A stretch of 64,000 nucleotides of DNA. Origin: Saccharum officinarum. Its lineage: Eukaryota > Streptophyta > Magnoliopsida > Poales > Poaceae. Shown here in pieces: positions 1 to 10,763 of the stretch (its first letter is position 1; every line of letters begins with the position of its first letter). The DNA is taken from positions 93,792,401 to 93,856,400 of the forward strand of contig CM036162.1 of NCBI GenBank assembly GCA_020631735.1. Direction: 5' to 3'. A program made the position numbers and the translations under genes. The notes beneath the pieces were generated by a model. That model was given only the letters and a program-made list of their open reading frames with translations. It had not been told where the DNA came from and did not search any database.

Positions 1-1090
1 GTGTGGTCGATAGCAATTCGATTGCTTGTGCCCTTGAACTCACCGCGACCCCCTCTTTCCGATGCTCGCGTTATCTTGACCGGACCGACCGTCGGTGATG
101 AGGTGACGCGAGGATGCCAGCTCGGAGCGTCGCCGCGCGGTGCGGGCGCACGTGGCCAGAGTTCCTCGGCCTTCCTCTACCTCAACCGGTTGCACGACCG
201 TCCTCGTGGTAAGCCACTCCTGCTCTCCCGCAGTCTCTACTATCTTGCTAGCCCGTATGCTCACTGGAACGGACGCACCGCCATGGCAGGTGCTCTGCCA
301 ACGTGGACTGCTTGAGGGGATCCACCGTTTAGCTTCTACTCATCGCCTAGGGTTCTGTTTGTGCTCCTTGATGCTCGTTGGCCTGTTAGTTTGGCTGGTC
401 CCTCGCTTATTTGGCCGGAGTAGAGGCGCAGTGTCGGCCAGAGCCGACCAGCGTGCGCAGGGTCATCGTGGACCGCCCTGTTGTGAAGGCAGCACTTCGC
501 GGGGTGTTTGGTGCAAAGTCTAAGTCTATTGAAATAGTGCTACGCTGAGTCACTTGATTTACTAAAAGTGCATGTCCTCTTCTGCAAAAGCACAGGCATG
601 CACGCGGGCTCCTCGCCACATGCCGCTTGCTGGACCGGCCTGTTGCCGCATGGCCGCCCCCGCACGGGCCGCAGGGAGCGTTGGGCCGAATGGATGACGA
701 CTGCCCTTTTTCTTTTTCTGAAAATATTTTCTTATTTATTTCTAAAACAAACTTGCCGATTTAATATAAATTTGTGTAGCTATCCAAAAATTGTGAAACC
801 AATTATATTAGATTCCTAAAATCATGATCTAGCTATTAGTGTACTTGGTTCACATAGCTCTAGGATATTTCTAGGTTGCCTTAAATATTTTAACATGCTT
901 AATATTAGTAAAAATGTAAACTTGTAGGAATTTTTGTGAGAAAATAGTGTTAGTGTTGACTCTGAAAATTTTACAATAGATCCCTAATATTATTAGCTAC
1001 TCATTGTAAATTTTGTAGCTCCATAATAATTAATTTGTTAGGGTAGCTAATGAACCCTAATTTGAATATATGTGTTTAATCGATAAAGTG
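1..1090. other. Unclassified LTR-like flanking sequence
   Basis: The first 700 bases are GC-rich with no convincing open frame. The rest (700-1090) is AT-rich with short repeated phrases about leaf-like simple sequence, of the kind seen in grass Ty3 LTRs. No terminal repeats, primer-binding site or protein domain are visible, so the family is not named. It is the DNA into which, or beside which, the LTR starting at 1091 sits. Confidence 0.3.
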
Positions 1091-2391
1091 TGTCAGTGTT
1101 CGGACCGAGGGGGTCTAAACCGATGAGTAAATGCTGCGTGTCTCTTTCCTGGATGGTGATGCAAGGAGAACACACGGGGGTTTATCCTGGTTCGGGCAAA
1201 AGAAGGCCCTACGTCCAGCGGGGGGGAGAGGTTTGTATTTCCTTGCACCGAGGTGCTCGTGTAGGGGTTACAAGCATGCGAGAGAGGGTGTCGAGCCCAA
1301 GTCTCAAAGAGAAAAGAGGAAAAAGGCGGTTGCTTGAGATGTCGATTTCTTGTTTTGTTTTTTCATTCCGTCTTCGTCCCCCTCCTCCGTTGAACCCTGG
1401 CCTGCCCTTTTATAGGGTGAGAGGAGGCCAAGACGACGGGGAGCCTTGAGGTGATGTTTTGTCGATTCTCGTTGAGTTGACTGTAGCGACGTGCCTTGGG
1501 AATGGCCAGCCATCCCTAGACACCCTGACGTTGTGGGAGACAAGATGGCAAAATGACCCAGAGCGCCATGCCATACCGTCCTTTGAACTAAGTCGAGCGT
1601 CGAGGCTGGGTCGACGCCGGGTCGAGGCCGGATGGATAAGGCCGAATCCCCGATATCGCGGAGAACGGGCCTTGTCTTATCCTCCCTCGAGGGTGATTGA
1701 TGGTGAACAGTGCGCGGTAAGGTGGGTATAGTGACGGGTTTCACCTCCCATCACGGGATGGGCGGCAAAACAGTGAGATCTGACACGGGTATTGTTCCCA
1801 CGTCGATCCTGGCCGCAGCCATGCCGATAGGTGGTAGTAGGTAACCGCATTGAATGCTATGGCTTTTGTCCCGGGGTAGGTAAAGAAAAGGTGTCGAGGT
1901 GCTCGGTCTGGGCTCACGCGAGTCAGAGTTCTCCCCAGCGGGCGGTCGAGCCTCGCGCGGGTCAGAGCGCTGTCGAAGTACCTTGCGGCACGGGATGGGG
2001 CGCGGTCGAGGCGCCCCGTTGAGCGGGCCTCATACGAGTCAGAGCCGGGGCATGGTCGAGGCGCCCCGTCGAGCGGGCCTCGTACGAGTCGGAGCCGGGG
2101 CGCGATCAAGGCGCCCCGTCGAGTGAGCCTCGTACGAGTCGGAGCCGGGGCGCGGTCGAGGCACCCCGTCGAGCGGGCCTCGTACGAGTCGGAGCCGGGG
2201 CGCGGTTGAGGCGCCCCGTCGAGCGGGTCTCGTACGAGTCGGATTCGGGGCACGGTCAAGGCGCCCCGTCGAGCGGGCCTCGTACGAGACTGACTGGATA
2301 CGCGGTCGAGGCGGGCTATCTTTTATTGCGGTTTCAGTCGTGTTAGTTTTTGGCGATAGGTGCGGGTACCCCCGTACTGTTGGTACCGACA
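1091..2391 (-). mobile_element. LTR of a Ty3-like retrotransposon (3' LTR or solo)
   Basis: On the minus strand this stretch begins TGTCGGTACC at 2391 and ends AACACTGACA at 1091, so it has TG...CA ends. A purine-rich tract (GCTCGGGGGCTAC) sits immediately upstream on the minus strand at 2392-2405, as expected for the polypurine tract before a 3' LTR. No primer-binding site follows at 1090, so this is not a 5' LTR. The LTR is GC-rich and holds a 50-bp tandem array. The other end of the element is not visible, so no target duplication can be checked. Confidence 0.65.
2011..2310. repeat. 50-bp tandem repeat, six copies, inside the LTR
   Basis: The phrase GCGCCCCGTCGAGCGGGCCT recurs at 2011, 2061, 2111, 2161, 2211 and 2261, an exact 50-bp period. 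Copies differ by scattered substitutions, mostly at CpG or CHG cytosines; the last copy degrades after 2290. There are no unique spacers, so it is a minisatellite and not a CRISPR array. Its position in the LTR suggests a U3 enhancer-like array, which is inference. Confidence 0.85.
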
Positions 2392-3247
2392 GTAGCCCCC
2401 GAGCCTTTGGGTGAGTGTGTGATCACTCTCCTAGAGGTTGGTCAGAATTGGAGTCATAGCGCCGTGATTTTTTCCGGCGGGGACGCGCGAGCGCACCCGC
2501 CGGGTGTAGCCCCCGAGGCCTCGGTGGAGTATTGAGACTCCTTCGAGGTCTTGTACGTGTTTGATTGGGAACGATTCGTTGCGGTCAAGCCCCCGAGCCT
2601 CGTGCGCGTGAGGTCGATCAGGGTCCCGGCCGTCTTTTGCTACGCGACCCTCATGCTCCTTTTCCGAAAAAAGGAGGAGGGGTGGAGAACGCCGTACTAC
2701 CCTCGTTTGGGCACGAGTTCCGACAATCTCCGGTGAGCTGCTAGCGGGGAATTCGAGTGAGAGCCCGTGCCCCGTTCGTTAGAGGTCGGCTAGTGGCCCG
2801 GAGGCGCCCTCAAAGATGCCAAGAAGTGGTCATGTGGATCTCGATTCCCTTCGACAGGATTCGAGGGCTCGATGCCTCCCCCGGAGGGATTCCTACGACG
2901 ACCTTCTCCTTCGGCCTCGAATACGTCCTGGGGTGCCTCGAGAGCGTGGCTCGAGCCCTTGGCCATGTACGAGCGCACCCTGGGTCATCCCTAACTCTGT
3001 TGCTCGAGGGCAGCTGTCGAACCCTGTTCGAGGGCCAGCTTTCGCTCCCTCGAGACTTATTCCGGGCTCGGGGCCCGTTTCTGCGGTCGGGACCCCCGAG
3101 CCTCGCGCGCACGAGGTCGATCAAAGTCCCGGTCGTCTTTTGCGACCCTCACGCTCTTCTCCGAAAAAAGGAGGAGGGGTGGAGAACATCGTACTACCCT
3201 CTTTGGCGTAGTTCCAAACGATCTCCGGTGAGCTGCTAGCGGGGGAA
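2392..3247 (-). mobile_element. 3' untranslated internal region of the same Ty3-like element
   Basis: No domain-bearing frame is visible. The phrase GCTCGGGGG (minus strand) recurs at about 2395, 2505, 2590 and 3092, so polypurine-tract-like blocks are repeated upstream of the true tract at 2392. A block at 2588-2745 is repeated at 3090-3246 with about 85-90 % similarity by eye. The sequence runs into the first assembly gap, so the coding part of the element is missing. Confidence 0.5.
2588..3246. repeat. Direct repeat of about 155 bp, offset about 500 bp
   Basis: The segments 2588-2745 and 3090-3246 share CCCCCGAGCCTCG at the left, a CCGAAAAAAGGAGGAGGGG core and GGTGAGCTGCTAGCGGGG at the right. 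The second copy ends two bases before the N run, so the assembly broke at a repeat-unit edge and more units may be missing. Confidence 0.8.
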
Positions 3248-3347
3248 NNNNNNNNNNNNNNNNNNNNNNNNNNNNNNNNNNNNNNNNNNNNNNNNNNNNN
3301 NNNNNNNNNNNNNNNNNNNNNNNNNNNNNNNNNNNNNNNNNNNNNNN
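3248..3347. other. Assembly gap (100 N)
   Basis: Exactly 100 N, the usual placeholder for a gap of unknown size. Sequence on the two sides is unrelated. Confidence 1.
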
Positions 3348-4150
3348 AGCTCTCCGCGTGCTCCCTGAGGGCCTCGGTCTTAGGAAATGCAGGCATGGTG
3401 GTGGGGCACAGTCGGTGTGTGGAGTACCACGGGGTGGATGAGAAAGACGAGGGCGTGGAGCGGCGACGGCTGCTCCGGCGGCATCGGAGGAAGATGAGAG
3501 GCGCGGACGTGGCTGACGCTCGTCAAAAGAGGGTCAACCTGACAGGGACAGGGATTGCGGACGCTGACGACGGAGAAAGGAGGCTGCGCTACACTGAATC
3601 CACAAAAAGGTGAGTGTTATCCTCACTGGCAAAGCGTCAAACACTTTAGGGGCAGTGAGGGAGGCGCTCACCGTGTAGAGTGGAGTAGCCGCTCTCCGCG
3701 TGCTCCTGAGTTCCTGGTGTGATGGCCGGCTTTGAGATGTCCGCGGCGCTCCTTGGAGGCCTCAGTGTGATGGCCGGGGCGGAGGAAGAGGATGGACGAG
3801 GGTTGCAGACGGTGACGTGGCGCGGAGGACCGCGGCGGTGAGGCAAGCGGGGTGGGGGGCGGCATGGGCGGCTTCCTCGCAGGGGTAGGGCGCACGGTGA
3901 AGCACGACCACCGACGTGGAAGAAGAGGAGGGCGTGAGGGCAGCGGACGGCGCCCGCGGTGGAGGCAGTGCTTCGCTAGCGCGGACGAACAGAGCGACGC
4001 GGGCGTTCGAAAGAGGGCAAAATATTTCGCCAACGCAACTCTGGTTATATAGTGATGGCGCATCACTGCCGATGGCCTAGCCAAATCGACAGTGATGAAC
4101 CCTCATCACTGCCGGTGGTAGCGTAGAACTGGCAGTGATGAGGGGCTACA
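3348..4150. mobile_element. Probable CACTA-like DNA transposon end with GC-rich interior
   Basis: The right part (4054-4148) has short inverted phrases CATCACTGCCG / CAGTGATG arranged four times, typical of subterminal repeats in grass CACTA-type elements. The left part (3348-4020) is about 65 % GC and holds a near-repeat of GCTCTCCGCGTGCTCC at 3349 and 3698. No transposase domain can be read in any frame, and the open frames there are GC-driven. The CACTA assignment rests on the subterminal pattern only. Confidence 0.4.
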
Positions 4151-4204
4151 GTGCCGCTTCCACCTACTCGTTATGTCGCTTTAGTTTTCAGTTCCTTATG
4201 AACT

Positions 4205-4600
4205 CGTACAACTAGCGCAGAGGTTAAGGCACCGCACTCTTGACCCTGAGACCCACCTTCCAACCCTGTGTAGCGCTGGCAGGCCAAACTTTTTGATCAC
4301 CTAACTGCACTATAACTAAATAAAAGCAAATAAAAAACCAATTCTAACTTAATTACTATCCTAGCGGAGCGGTTAAGGCTATACGCTTTGGAGCCCGAGT
4401 CCTGGTTCGAACCCCGAGCGGGTCAAATTTTTTTGTTTTATTTTTTAATATAAACTAAGTACACTACAGATAAATAAAAGAAAACGTAAAACCAAACCTA
4501 ATACAACTACTATCATAGCGCAGCGGTTAAAGCACATTGCTTTATATCCTGAGACTTGGGCTCGAACTCAAGGCTAGCCACGATTTTTTTAAGTGTAGTT
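4205..4600 (+). repeat. Three tandem tRNA-like (A box/B box) modules
   Basis: Units start at 4212, 4361 and 4515, spaced 149 and 154 bp. Each opens with a Pol III A-box-like TAGCGCAGNGGTTAAGGC. The second has a perfect B box (GGTTCGAACCC) followed by a T run; the third has a variant (GGCTCGAACTC) and a T run; the first is degenerate. The AT-rich spacers share ACTAAATAAAAG and a CTAATACAACTACTATC-like tail. None folds into an ordinary tRNA gene. They look like a SINE-like tandem repeat or a repeat within the neighbouring transposon. Confidence 0.6.
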
Positions 4601-4728
4601 ATCATGCTACCACTGTCAGTTTCTGCCCATCACAGCCCGTTTTTATATATAATTTTTTTCTTTTTAAACTGAATAAATTTACGCATTTATATTCTTATTC
4701 CGCCTATGTTCAAATGTCTTGAATTTTT

Positions 4729-5400
4729 TTGGCAAGCATGTGCACCCAAATTATGGCCCCATAAAAGATATTAGATTTTTCTGATTATTTCCTTTATTAT
4801 TATATTTTTCTTTGTGCTAAACGGTAAAAAAAAGGCCCAATTACACGTTGGACACTACAATTTTGAATCCACCTCGATAAAAAATTGGTTTCTAGGGCAC
4901 ATGAGACCCTGTAGAAAAATTTGGCATCATTCCAAATTATTTCGGAGATAGGCTCAGTTCAACCTCTAATTAATTGATGACATCACGCAGAAATTCAATT
5001 AAACCGGAGAAAGTACCAAACCATCTCAGAAAAATTTCAAACTTGGTGTTTCCTTCACTCGTAGCACCTGCAAGCCTAGAAAAAGTTTGAGACCAATACG
5101 ACACTAGAATGCATATGAACCACATAAACCCTGGGAACCTAGGTGTTTAGTCACTGTAACATGAGACGGCTTCTATAGATTTGTGAAGCAGGTATGTACC
5201 ACCTATATCCAAATGGATTTAAATTTTTTGTGCAAGCATGTACACCCAAATTATGGCCTCACACAAGATCTTAGATTTTTCTGATTATTTTCTTTATTAT
5301 TATATTTTTCTTTGTGCTAGACGGGACAAAAGAGGCCCAACTACATGTTGGACACACTAGAATTTTACATCCACCTTGACCAAAAATTGGCCTCTAGGAC
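4729..5400. repeat. Direct repeat of about 170 bp in AT-rich DNA
   Basis: Sequence from about 4729-4895 recurs at about 5227-5400: both contain CACCCAAATTATGGCC, TTTTCTGATTATTT and a CTTTGTGCTA block, then CATCCACCT and an AAAAATTGG phrase. Offset is about 500 bp. Probably two halves of a degraded transposon. Nothing coding is seen between them. Confidence 0.75.
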
Positions 5401-5456
5401 AACTTTTTGTGAGGCTGTCTGGATTCAAAGCTGAGGTAGACAACTTTTTAGACTAA

Positions 5457-5712
5457 TACTCCCCCATCCTAAAAATAATGTAATCTTGCATTTCAAATCT
5501 TGTCTCAGAAAGAATATAATTGTAGACATGAGATCAACTTTTCTAATGAGACCCACCTATTAAAATACCACTACTTTATCTATTCATGGAAAGAACATCT
5601 AGAATGCCATGATTATTTTTCAGTTGTAGGAGGGGTAAATACATAATTCCACACCTACACTAATCTTACTTTGGAAAGCGAGATTTACAATCTTTATGGG
5701 ACGGAGGTAGTA
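5457..5712. mobile_element. Stowaway-type MITE, 256 bp
   Basis: It begins TACTCCCCCATCC and ends GGGACGGAGGTAGTA, imperfect inverted ends of the CTCCCTCCGTCCC class, flanked by TA as for Tc1/mariner derivatives. The interior is AT-rich and non-coding. Confidence 0.8.
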
Positions 5713-6108
5713 TTATCATAATACCCTCACTATTTGATTTTTGTATCGTAGATATGGAAGAAAGAGAGGGGGCAGAATTGTCTTTTGATGTTTAGAAGCT
5801 AAAAGAAATTGGCTTCCCTCAACTTACTAAATCTGGGGGACTAGATTCTAGAAGCTTTAGAAGTGTTGTGGCTGTTTGGAGCCTTTCCTACTTCTAGAAT
5901 CTCGATGAATCCAAATAGGCCCTAAGTTTAGAAAACGTATGTCAGTTGTGATTTTAGGCTGTAGGGTCGTGTACTGACAAATTAACAATCCAATGCTCTG
6001 GCGGGCACCAAACATGAGTGTTGACGATCGATAACTACTAAAATAAACTGACAACTAAACATGGAAATGGACATAAATCAACACCAAACATAGGAATAGG
6101 GTTTACAC
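5713..6108. other. Non-coding stretch; right end resembles the internal tail of an LTR element
   Basis: No gene is visible. A phrase at 5820-5930 (TAGAAGCTTTAGAAG ... CAAATAGGCCCTA) looks like the end of another MITE, unconfirmed. The last 45 bases before 6109 (AGGAATAGGGTTTACAC) resemble the sequence before 37741, so part of the 3' internal region of the next element may remain. Confidence 0.4.
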
Positions 6109-7269
6109 TGATAGAATTCCACGAGTTTTGTGAATCTGTGTTTCGCAGGGGCTTATTAGGCAAAGAGCAAGGATGGACCCACATGTTGGGTTAAAATTCA
6201 TAATTTTCCGCGACACCAACTTAAGAAGACTTTAGAAGACACGAGAAGGCGACCCGCGAAAGGAGGGGCCACCTACCACAGAGGGTGGGCGGCCGCCCTA
6301 GGCCTAGGTTGGTCTACCTGGTCCGGGCTCGCTTGTCAGCCGCCTTCGCACGATGATGTCCACCGCTCATTTAAGTCGGTTTGATCCAATGGTGACGAAT
6401 AAATTTGACGTGGATCGATGACGTGGCAATTGCTTGCTCTCTACAACACCTAGGGCTATATAAGGAGACACCCCCTCAGCCCCAGGGGTCATATCTCTAC
6501 ATGTGCTACAATTCTAGGGTTTTAAATTCTCCTCCACATTATAGTAGTATCCCTCTAGATGAATATCATCTAGTTGCAATCTAGAAAATAGGGAGAGAGA
6601 GAGAGAGAGATGAGAGAGCTTCGGAGGAGCCGGATCTGTCGGATCTTCTTCGACTTTGTACAACTACGGATTCGTCTTATCTTTGAGTAATCTCCAGGTT
6701 CTTCATTTATTATTTCTAAGTTCTTTATTTGATTAAGCTCAGTTCTTACTTTATTTTGTTTACGGGATCTCCACTCGTATTGAGTGCTCTAGTCTTAAGA
6801 TCTGGATTAGAGTAGTAATCATTAGTGTAGACGCGGTGTCTAGGCTAGTGTTTACCTGAGTTTGTGTCCAATCCTCCGGTTAGTTATGGTAGCTACAGAG
6901 GTGACAGCTCTATAGATTATTATAATCCACCACGTTAGGGTTGGTGTTTCGTAGAGCTTTTTGACAGCCTTCCCTCGATCACCCTTTTTCAAGTCTTTTT
7001 TCGAGGATCGAAAAGGTACTGATGCTCCAAAGTAAGTGGAGTATAGTGAGCCTGATCTTAGTTAGATAGAATCAACTTAGAAAACTTTAGATAGTTCCTC
7101 TCTACCCACAAAAACATATTTACCTTTTCTTTTCTTAGACGTTCTTGATTCTCTCTAGTGCACTTCACGTTTCTCGTGGAAATCGATACTCTAGAATACT
7201 CCCGAGTGAAAGCTACATCGGTATCCGTATGCTTGCGGATTTTTCTGTGTGCATTAACAAATACCAACA
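6109..7269 (+). mobile_element. LTR of an Athila/Tat-like Ty3 element (related to W), 1.16 kb
   Basis: It starts TGATAGAATTCCACGAG and ends AATACCAACA (TG...CA). The first bases match the LTR start at 37741 (TGATGATTTCCATGAG), and the tails upstream of both also match, so this is a 3' LTR with a few internal bases rather than a 5' LTR. It contains a good TATA box at 6456, followed by a leader with a (GA)n run at 6591-6610. No target duplication is obvious (left TACAC, right ATGAG), so the left side was probably lost. Confidence 0.6.
6456..6465 (+). promoter_or_regulatory. TATA box of the LTR promoter
   Basis: CTATATAAGG lies within a GC-richer U3, about 30 bases before the likely transcription start near 6490, where the sequence turns into an AT-rich, GA-repeat-bearing leader. 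Confidence 0.55.
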
Positions 7270-7639
7270 ATGAGGATGGCCAAATTTATCACCGGTGTTT
7301 GTCATCACAATTCAGAATCAGGCATTGACTTATTTTGACAGCGACAGTGGTGGTAGGTCATGGGTGTTGCGATCGCTGGTGACCAAGGCAGCTACTGCAT
7401 GGCAGTCAGAGAGAAAGCTAATTGGGATTAGAGAAGTGCGTGGAAGGAGCGGCAAAAGAAGGCGATGGACTGTGAGGTCGTCGATAGCATGGGGCAGGCA
7501 AGGTGAGCAGGGGTGAGGCTGATGACGGAGAAGGTCTGTGTGCTCGTACTTGTAGCGACACACGCGCATTGAGGAAGAGGCTCTCTTGTGGGTTTTGTTT
7601 TATTTTTTGAAGAAAAAACAAAACAATCTAGTGAGAGTG
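7270..7639. other. Flank of the Reina-like insertion; left part of local duplication copy A
   Basis: Bases 7576-7639 (CTCTCTTGTGGGTTTTG onward) match 12236-12318. The part at 7300-7345 also resembles 11680-11725 (GGCATTGACTTATTTT). No gene is recognised; the open frames here are short and overlap on both strands. Confidence 0.5.
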
Positions 7640-8149
7640 TGTCAGGGGCTTGCACGGGGGGGTGACCGGCAGCGTGGTGGTCACGGCAGCTAGGGTAGAG
7701 GGTAGCGACGTGGGCGGCTTGGGTGGTGGTGGAGGCGCAGGAGGAGGAGGAGGTGGCGCACGTGAGAGAGAGATAGGGAAAGAGCTTTCGCTCGTCTATT
7801 ACTTGATCCGTTCGATTACATCTTCCCTAGTATTTATAGTCCTCATAGGACTTGACTTCTAAGCAATCTAGGAGATCCTTATTGGATTCGGATTTTCCTT
7901 TTCATCTAACAAACTTGACTCCCTAACTTAATTGACTCTTTCTAAAACCAACTAGGACTCAATATGGTAGTTGTTGATGATGACGGTGGGACCGGCCGTG
8001 GTGCCCCTCCTCCCTTGGGAACGTGCCCGGCCTAGGGCAGGCCGCGAGGCCCTGCTGTCGTGATGGCAGCAGCAGCGGCGCCCCCTCCTTAGGCCCGAGT
8101 TGGCCCGTTTTCTCCACCGACGAGTACGGCCTGTGTTGGGCGTGTGACA
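7640..8149 (-). repeat. 3' LTR of the Reina-like element
   Basis: Plus-strand ends are TGTCAGGGGC and GCGTGTGACA. It has about 40 bp of extra GGTGGTGGAGG-rich sequence near 7700-7760 relative to the other LTR. On the minus strand a CTATAAATA TATA box lies near 7833. Confidence 0.88.
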
Positions 8150-8659
8150 GTACTCCTCCTCCGCTCGGCGCGTCCTCATGCCGAAATACGATCCAGTCAT
8201 CAACGGCGTCGGGTGGTAGCGCTTCTTCTGGCGGGATGGCCTCCAAGTAGCATGTGATGCGACCATCGATGGGGTCGGCGAGGATGACATTATGGCGCGT
8301 TCGCAGTGGTGCAAACTCAAAGCAGTATTGGAGGTTGCAGATGTAGCTGAAGAGGTAGTAGAGGATGTCGCCCGTAGCCAATCCAAGCTGCGCGTCCCAT
8401 CGAGCTGCAACAAGAAGAGGTCATGGTACATACGCCGGGATGTCGAAGCGAACCATCACTTGTGGGGGAGTGATGAAGCGATGGATGTGGTTGTTGACAT
8501 TGGGGCGTTGTAGGCTTGAAGTCAGTGCCAAATCGTCATTGCCGAACGCATAGCCGGTGATGTCATGAGGTCAAGCATGGAGCCGAAGACGAAGGCGCCC
8601 AGGTCAAATGCGCCTGGCGAGAGGCGGTGAATGTCAGAATCCGGGAGAAGGCCAATGTT

Positions 8660-9060
8660 GACGCTATCAACACGAGTGAGTAGATGGCTGAGGTTGTTGA
8701 AGAAGACCACCATTACCGCCGCTATCGGGCGCTGTAGCAACCATGGGCAGCCCAGGAGGACATCTGTGGGCATCCCATTGTGCTATCCCTACGTCGGAGG
8801 TCTGTGTGCCCCCCAATGCCAACAACTCCATGTTGGCAGAACCTCCGCGGTGTAGAACCTGCAAAAGGTCAGGAAGCAATGCTGATGCCGCTGGTAGGTA
8901 GAAGCGCCCGTCGAAGAAGATGAGGCCCTGATTCACGGACCACGCCCATGTGGCCTGACCATCCATGATGGTCATGGTGACGGTGCGGAGCTCCCACTGC
9001 TCCCTAACAGCCTAACGCATGTGGGTGAAGATGATGTTGTTGGGGTCGTCGATGTGGTCT
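8660..9060 (-). pseudogene. Integrase N-terminal/linker remnant
   Basis: About 8975-8850 on the minus strand reads GLIFFDGRFYLPAAS ... LLQVLH, the linker just before the HHCC zinc-binding domain of chromovirus integrase. It follows the protease directly, so RT and RNase H were deleted between about 9098 and 9040. The catalytic integrase core is absent. Downstream (8570-8150) a frame with phrases such as GDILYYLFSYICNLQYC is open for about 130 codons apart from single stops. I do not recognise it; it could be the integrase C-terminal tail or a captured host fragment. Confidence 0.6.
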
Positions 9061-9097
9061 AGGGCGTTGGGGAGTCGGGCTCTCTGCGACCTGTTCA

Positions 9098-10724
9098 TCA
9101 CATTGCGAGGAGGCAAGGTGGAGAAGTCTGTGCTGCGCGTACCATTGTCGGGGGCACTGGGAGTGCTAGCACTGTCGTTGGTGCTTGGCGACGAAGAGTG
9201 GCGTGGAAGGTGTGCTTGCGCCCATTGCGGACGTACTGTAGCTCCATGTCGGTGAAATCGAAGACAACACGCCCAAGGCTAGCTAGCCAAGGCGTGCCGA
9301 GTATGACGTCGATGTCATTGCCGATATCAAGGAGGTAGGTGTCGATGTCGAAGGCGTCAATGTCGATGCATAGTGGTATGTTGAAGGAAGCAACTCGGCA
9401 TGTTACCTCGTTCCCGCTGTCAACAAGTATGGAGGTGTTGATGCGTTGTTCCTGAAGACCAATGGAGCGGGCGACGTTGATGTTAATGATGTTGTGCGTC
9501 GAGCCCGAATCCACCAACACAAGGACGCCTGCGCCGTTTATCACCCCCTCGAGGTACATAGGGGAGGCGCCTTGGACCCCAGATTGGGTCATGCCGATCA
9601 TCATCATGAGGCTGTTGTCGGCCTCCTCTAGGTCGTAGTCGTTGATGGCAGTGATGTCGAAGAGTAGCTTGCATTTGTGGCCACGTGCAAACGGCTCGTC
9701 ACAGTTGAAGCAGAGGCCGGCATGACATTGCTCTGCCATCTCTTCAGCGATCAAGCCTTGAAGGGGGAAGTGGGCGCCGCAGCACCCATTGTCGTTGTAC
9801 TAGGCATGGTCGCTGTAGTCGTGGTCATGGTCGCCTTTGGTGGAGGAAGGCGCCTCGGCTTCAAAGCCGACACCTTGTTCACCTCGGTGACGACCGCCAA
9901 ACGCCGCTCATTCGCCTGTGTGAGCAACATGGCCGTACTATGTCCTGTGGGTCGAGCAGCTCGACGTCCGTCTTTAGTGGCTCTAGCAGCCCGGTGGTGT
10001 AAATGGACTTGTTGTCGCTCGTCGAGGTAGCCGGCGTGAGCCACGTGTGCCAGGAAGCGCTCCGTGTAGTCATCGACGGTGCTCGTCTTTCTCAGGGAAG
10101 CGAGCTCGCCCAAGGGGTTGCGCCTGGTGGGGGGTTCAAAACACTCATTGACGCACCGCATGAAGTAAGCCTAGTTCGTCACATCGTTTGTCCTGTGAGA
10201 GCCTCATGTACCACTGTTGTGTGGTCCCTGTAAGATGATAAGAGGCATACCATGTTTTCTCGCTCTCGGGGGTCCTCTAACCCTTGAAGAACTGCTCGCA
10301 CCGGTTGAGCCATGGAAAGGGATCCTCCTTGCCGTCGTAGGTGGGGAAGGAGAGCTTGTGGGGGCGGATGTCGATGGCGGGGAAAGTGCCTGGCGCCGCT
10401 TCCCCTGGCTGGATCTCCGGTTTGGGCTCCTCCTTGCAGAAGAGCTTGGCCTCCACCTTGAGTCCTAGAGTTGTCGGCCTACGCCTTGAGGAAGTCACGG
10501 CCTACTTTCTCCATTGCATGCCTGGTGGCGATCTCTAGCTTGGTGGTGAGTATCTCCTTCTCGCGCTCGAGCTCCTTGGTGACGTCCCCATGCGAATGCC
10601 TCTTCTCGATGTTTGAGAGGCGATCATTGACATCGGCGATTTGCGTGTGGACGGAGTCGATCTTGGCGAGGACGTCCTTGGAGAAGTCGGCGAAGAGCGT
10701 TTTGAGCTCCGTTAGGTCACCCAT
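9098..10724 (-). pseudogene. gag-protease remnant of the Reina-like element
   Basis: Translation starts at ATG 10724, just after the primer-binding site. It gives a coiled-coil-like Gag N-terminus (10724-10479), then a capsid segment with LSFPTYDGKEDPFPWLNRC (10498-10277) typical of Reina/CRM Gag, then a further capsid piece (10161-9751). A CCHC knuckle follows (CFNCDEPFARGHKC, about 9710), then a retroviral-type aspartic protease with LVDSGSTHNII near 9520 and VILGTPWL near 9290. The pieces lie in three frames, so at least two or three frameshifts separate them. It cannot yield a full Gag-Pro. The protein would have packaged element RNA (Gag) and matured Gag (protease). Confidence is high for the family and moderate for exact breakpoints. 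Confidence 0.85.
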
Positions 10725-10763
10725 GGCAGCGGCGTGGGGATTGAAGTGGTCTCCCGTACCAGA

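Noticed and set aside
2011..2310. Regular array that could suggest CRISPR
   Set aside because: The units are contiguous with no unique spacers, lie in an LTR, and the genome is a plant.
3668..4084. Minus-strand 138-codon frame
   Set aside because: GC-rich, Pro/Arg-rich, overlapped by frames on the other strand, and ends in transposon subterminal repeats.
4361..4440. tRNA gene
   Set aside because: The boxes are present but acceptor and anticodon stems do not form; it is one of three similar repeat units.
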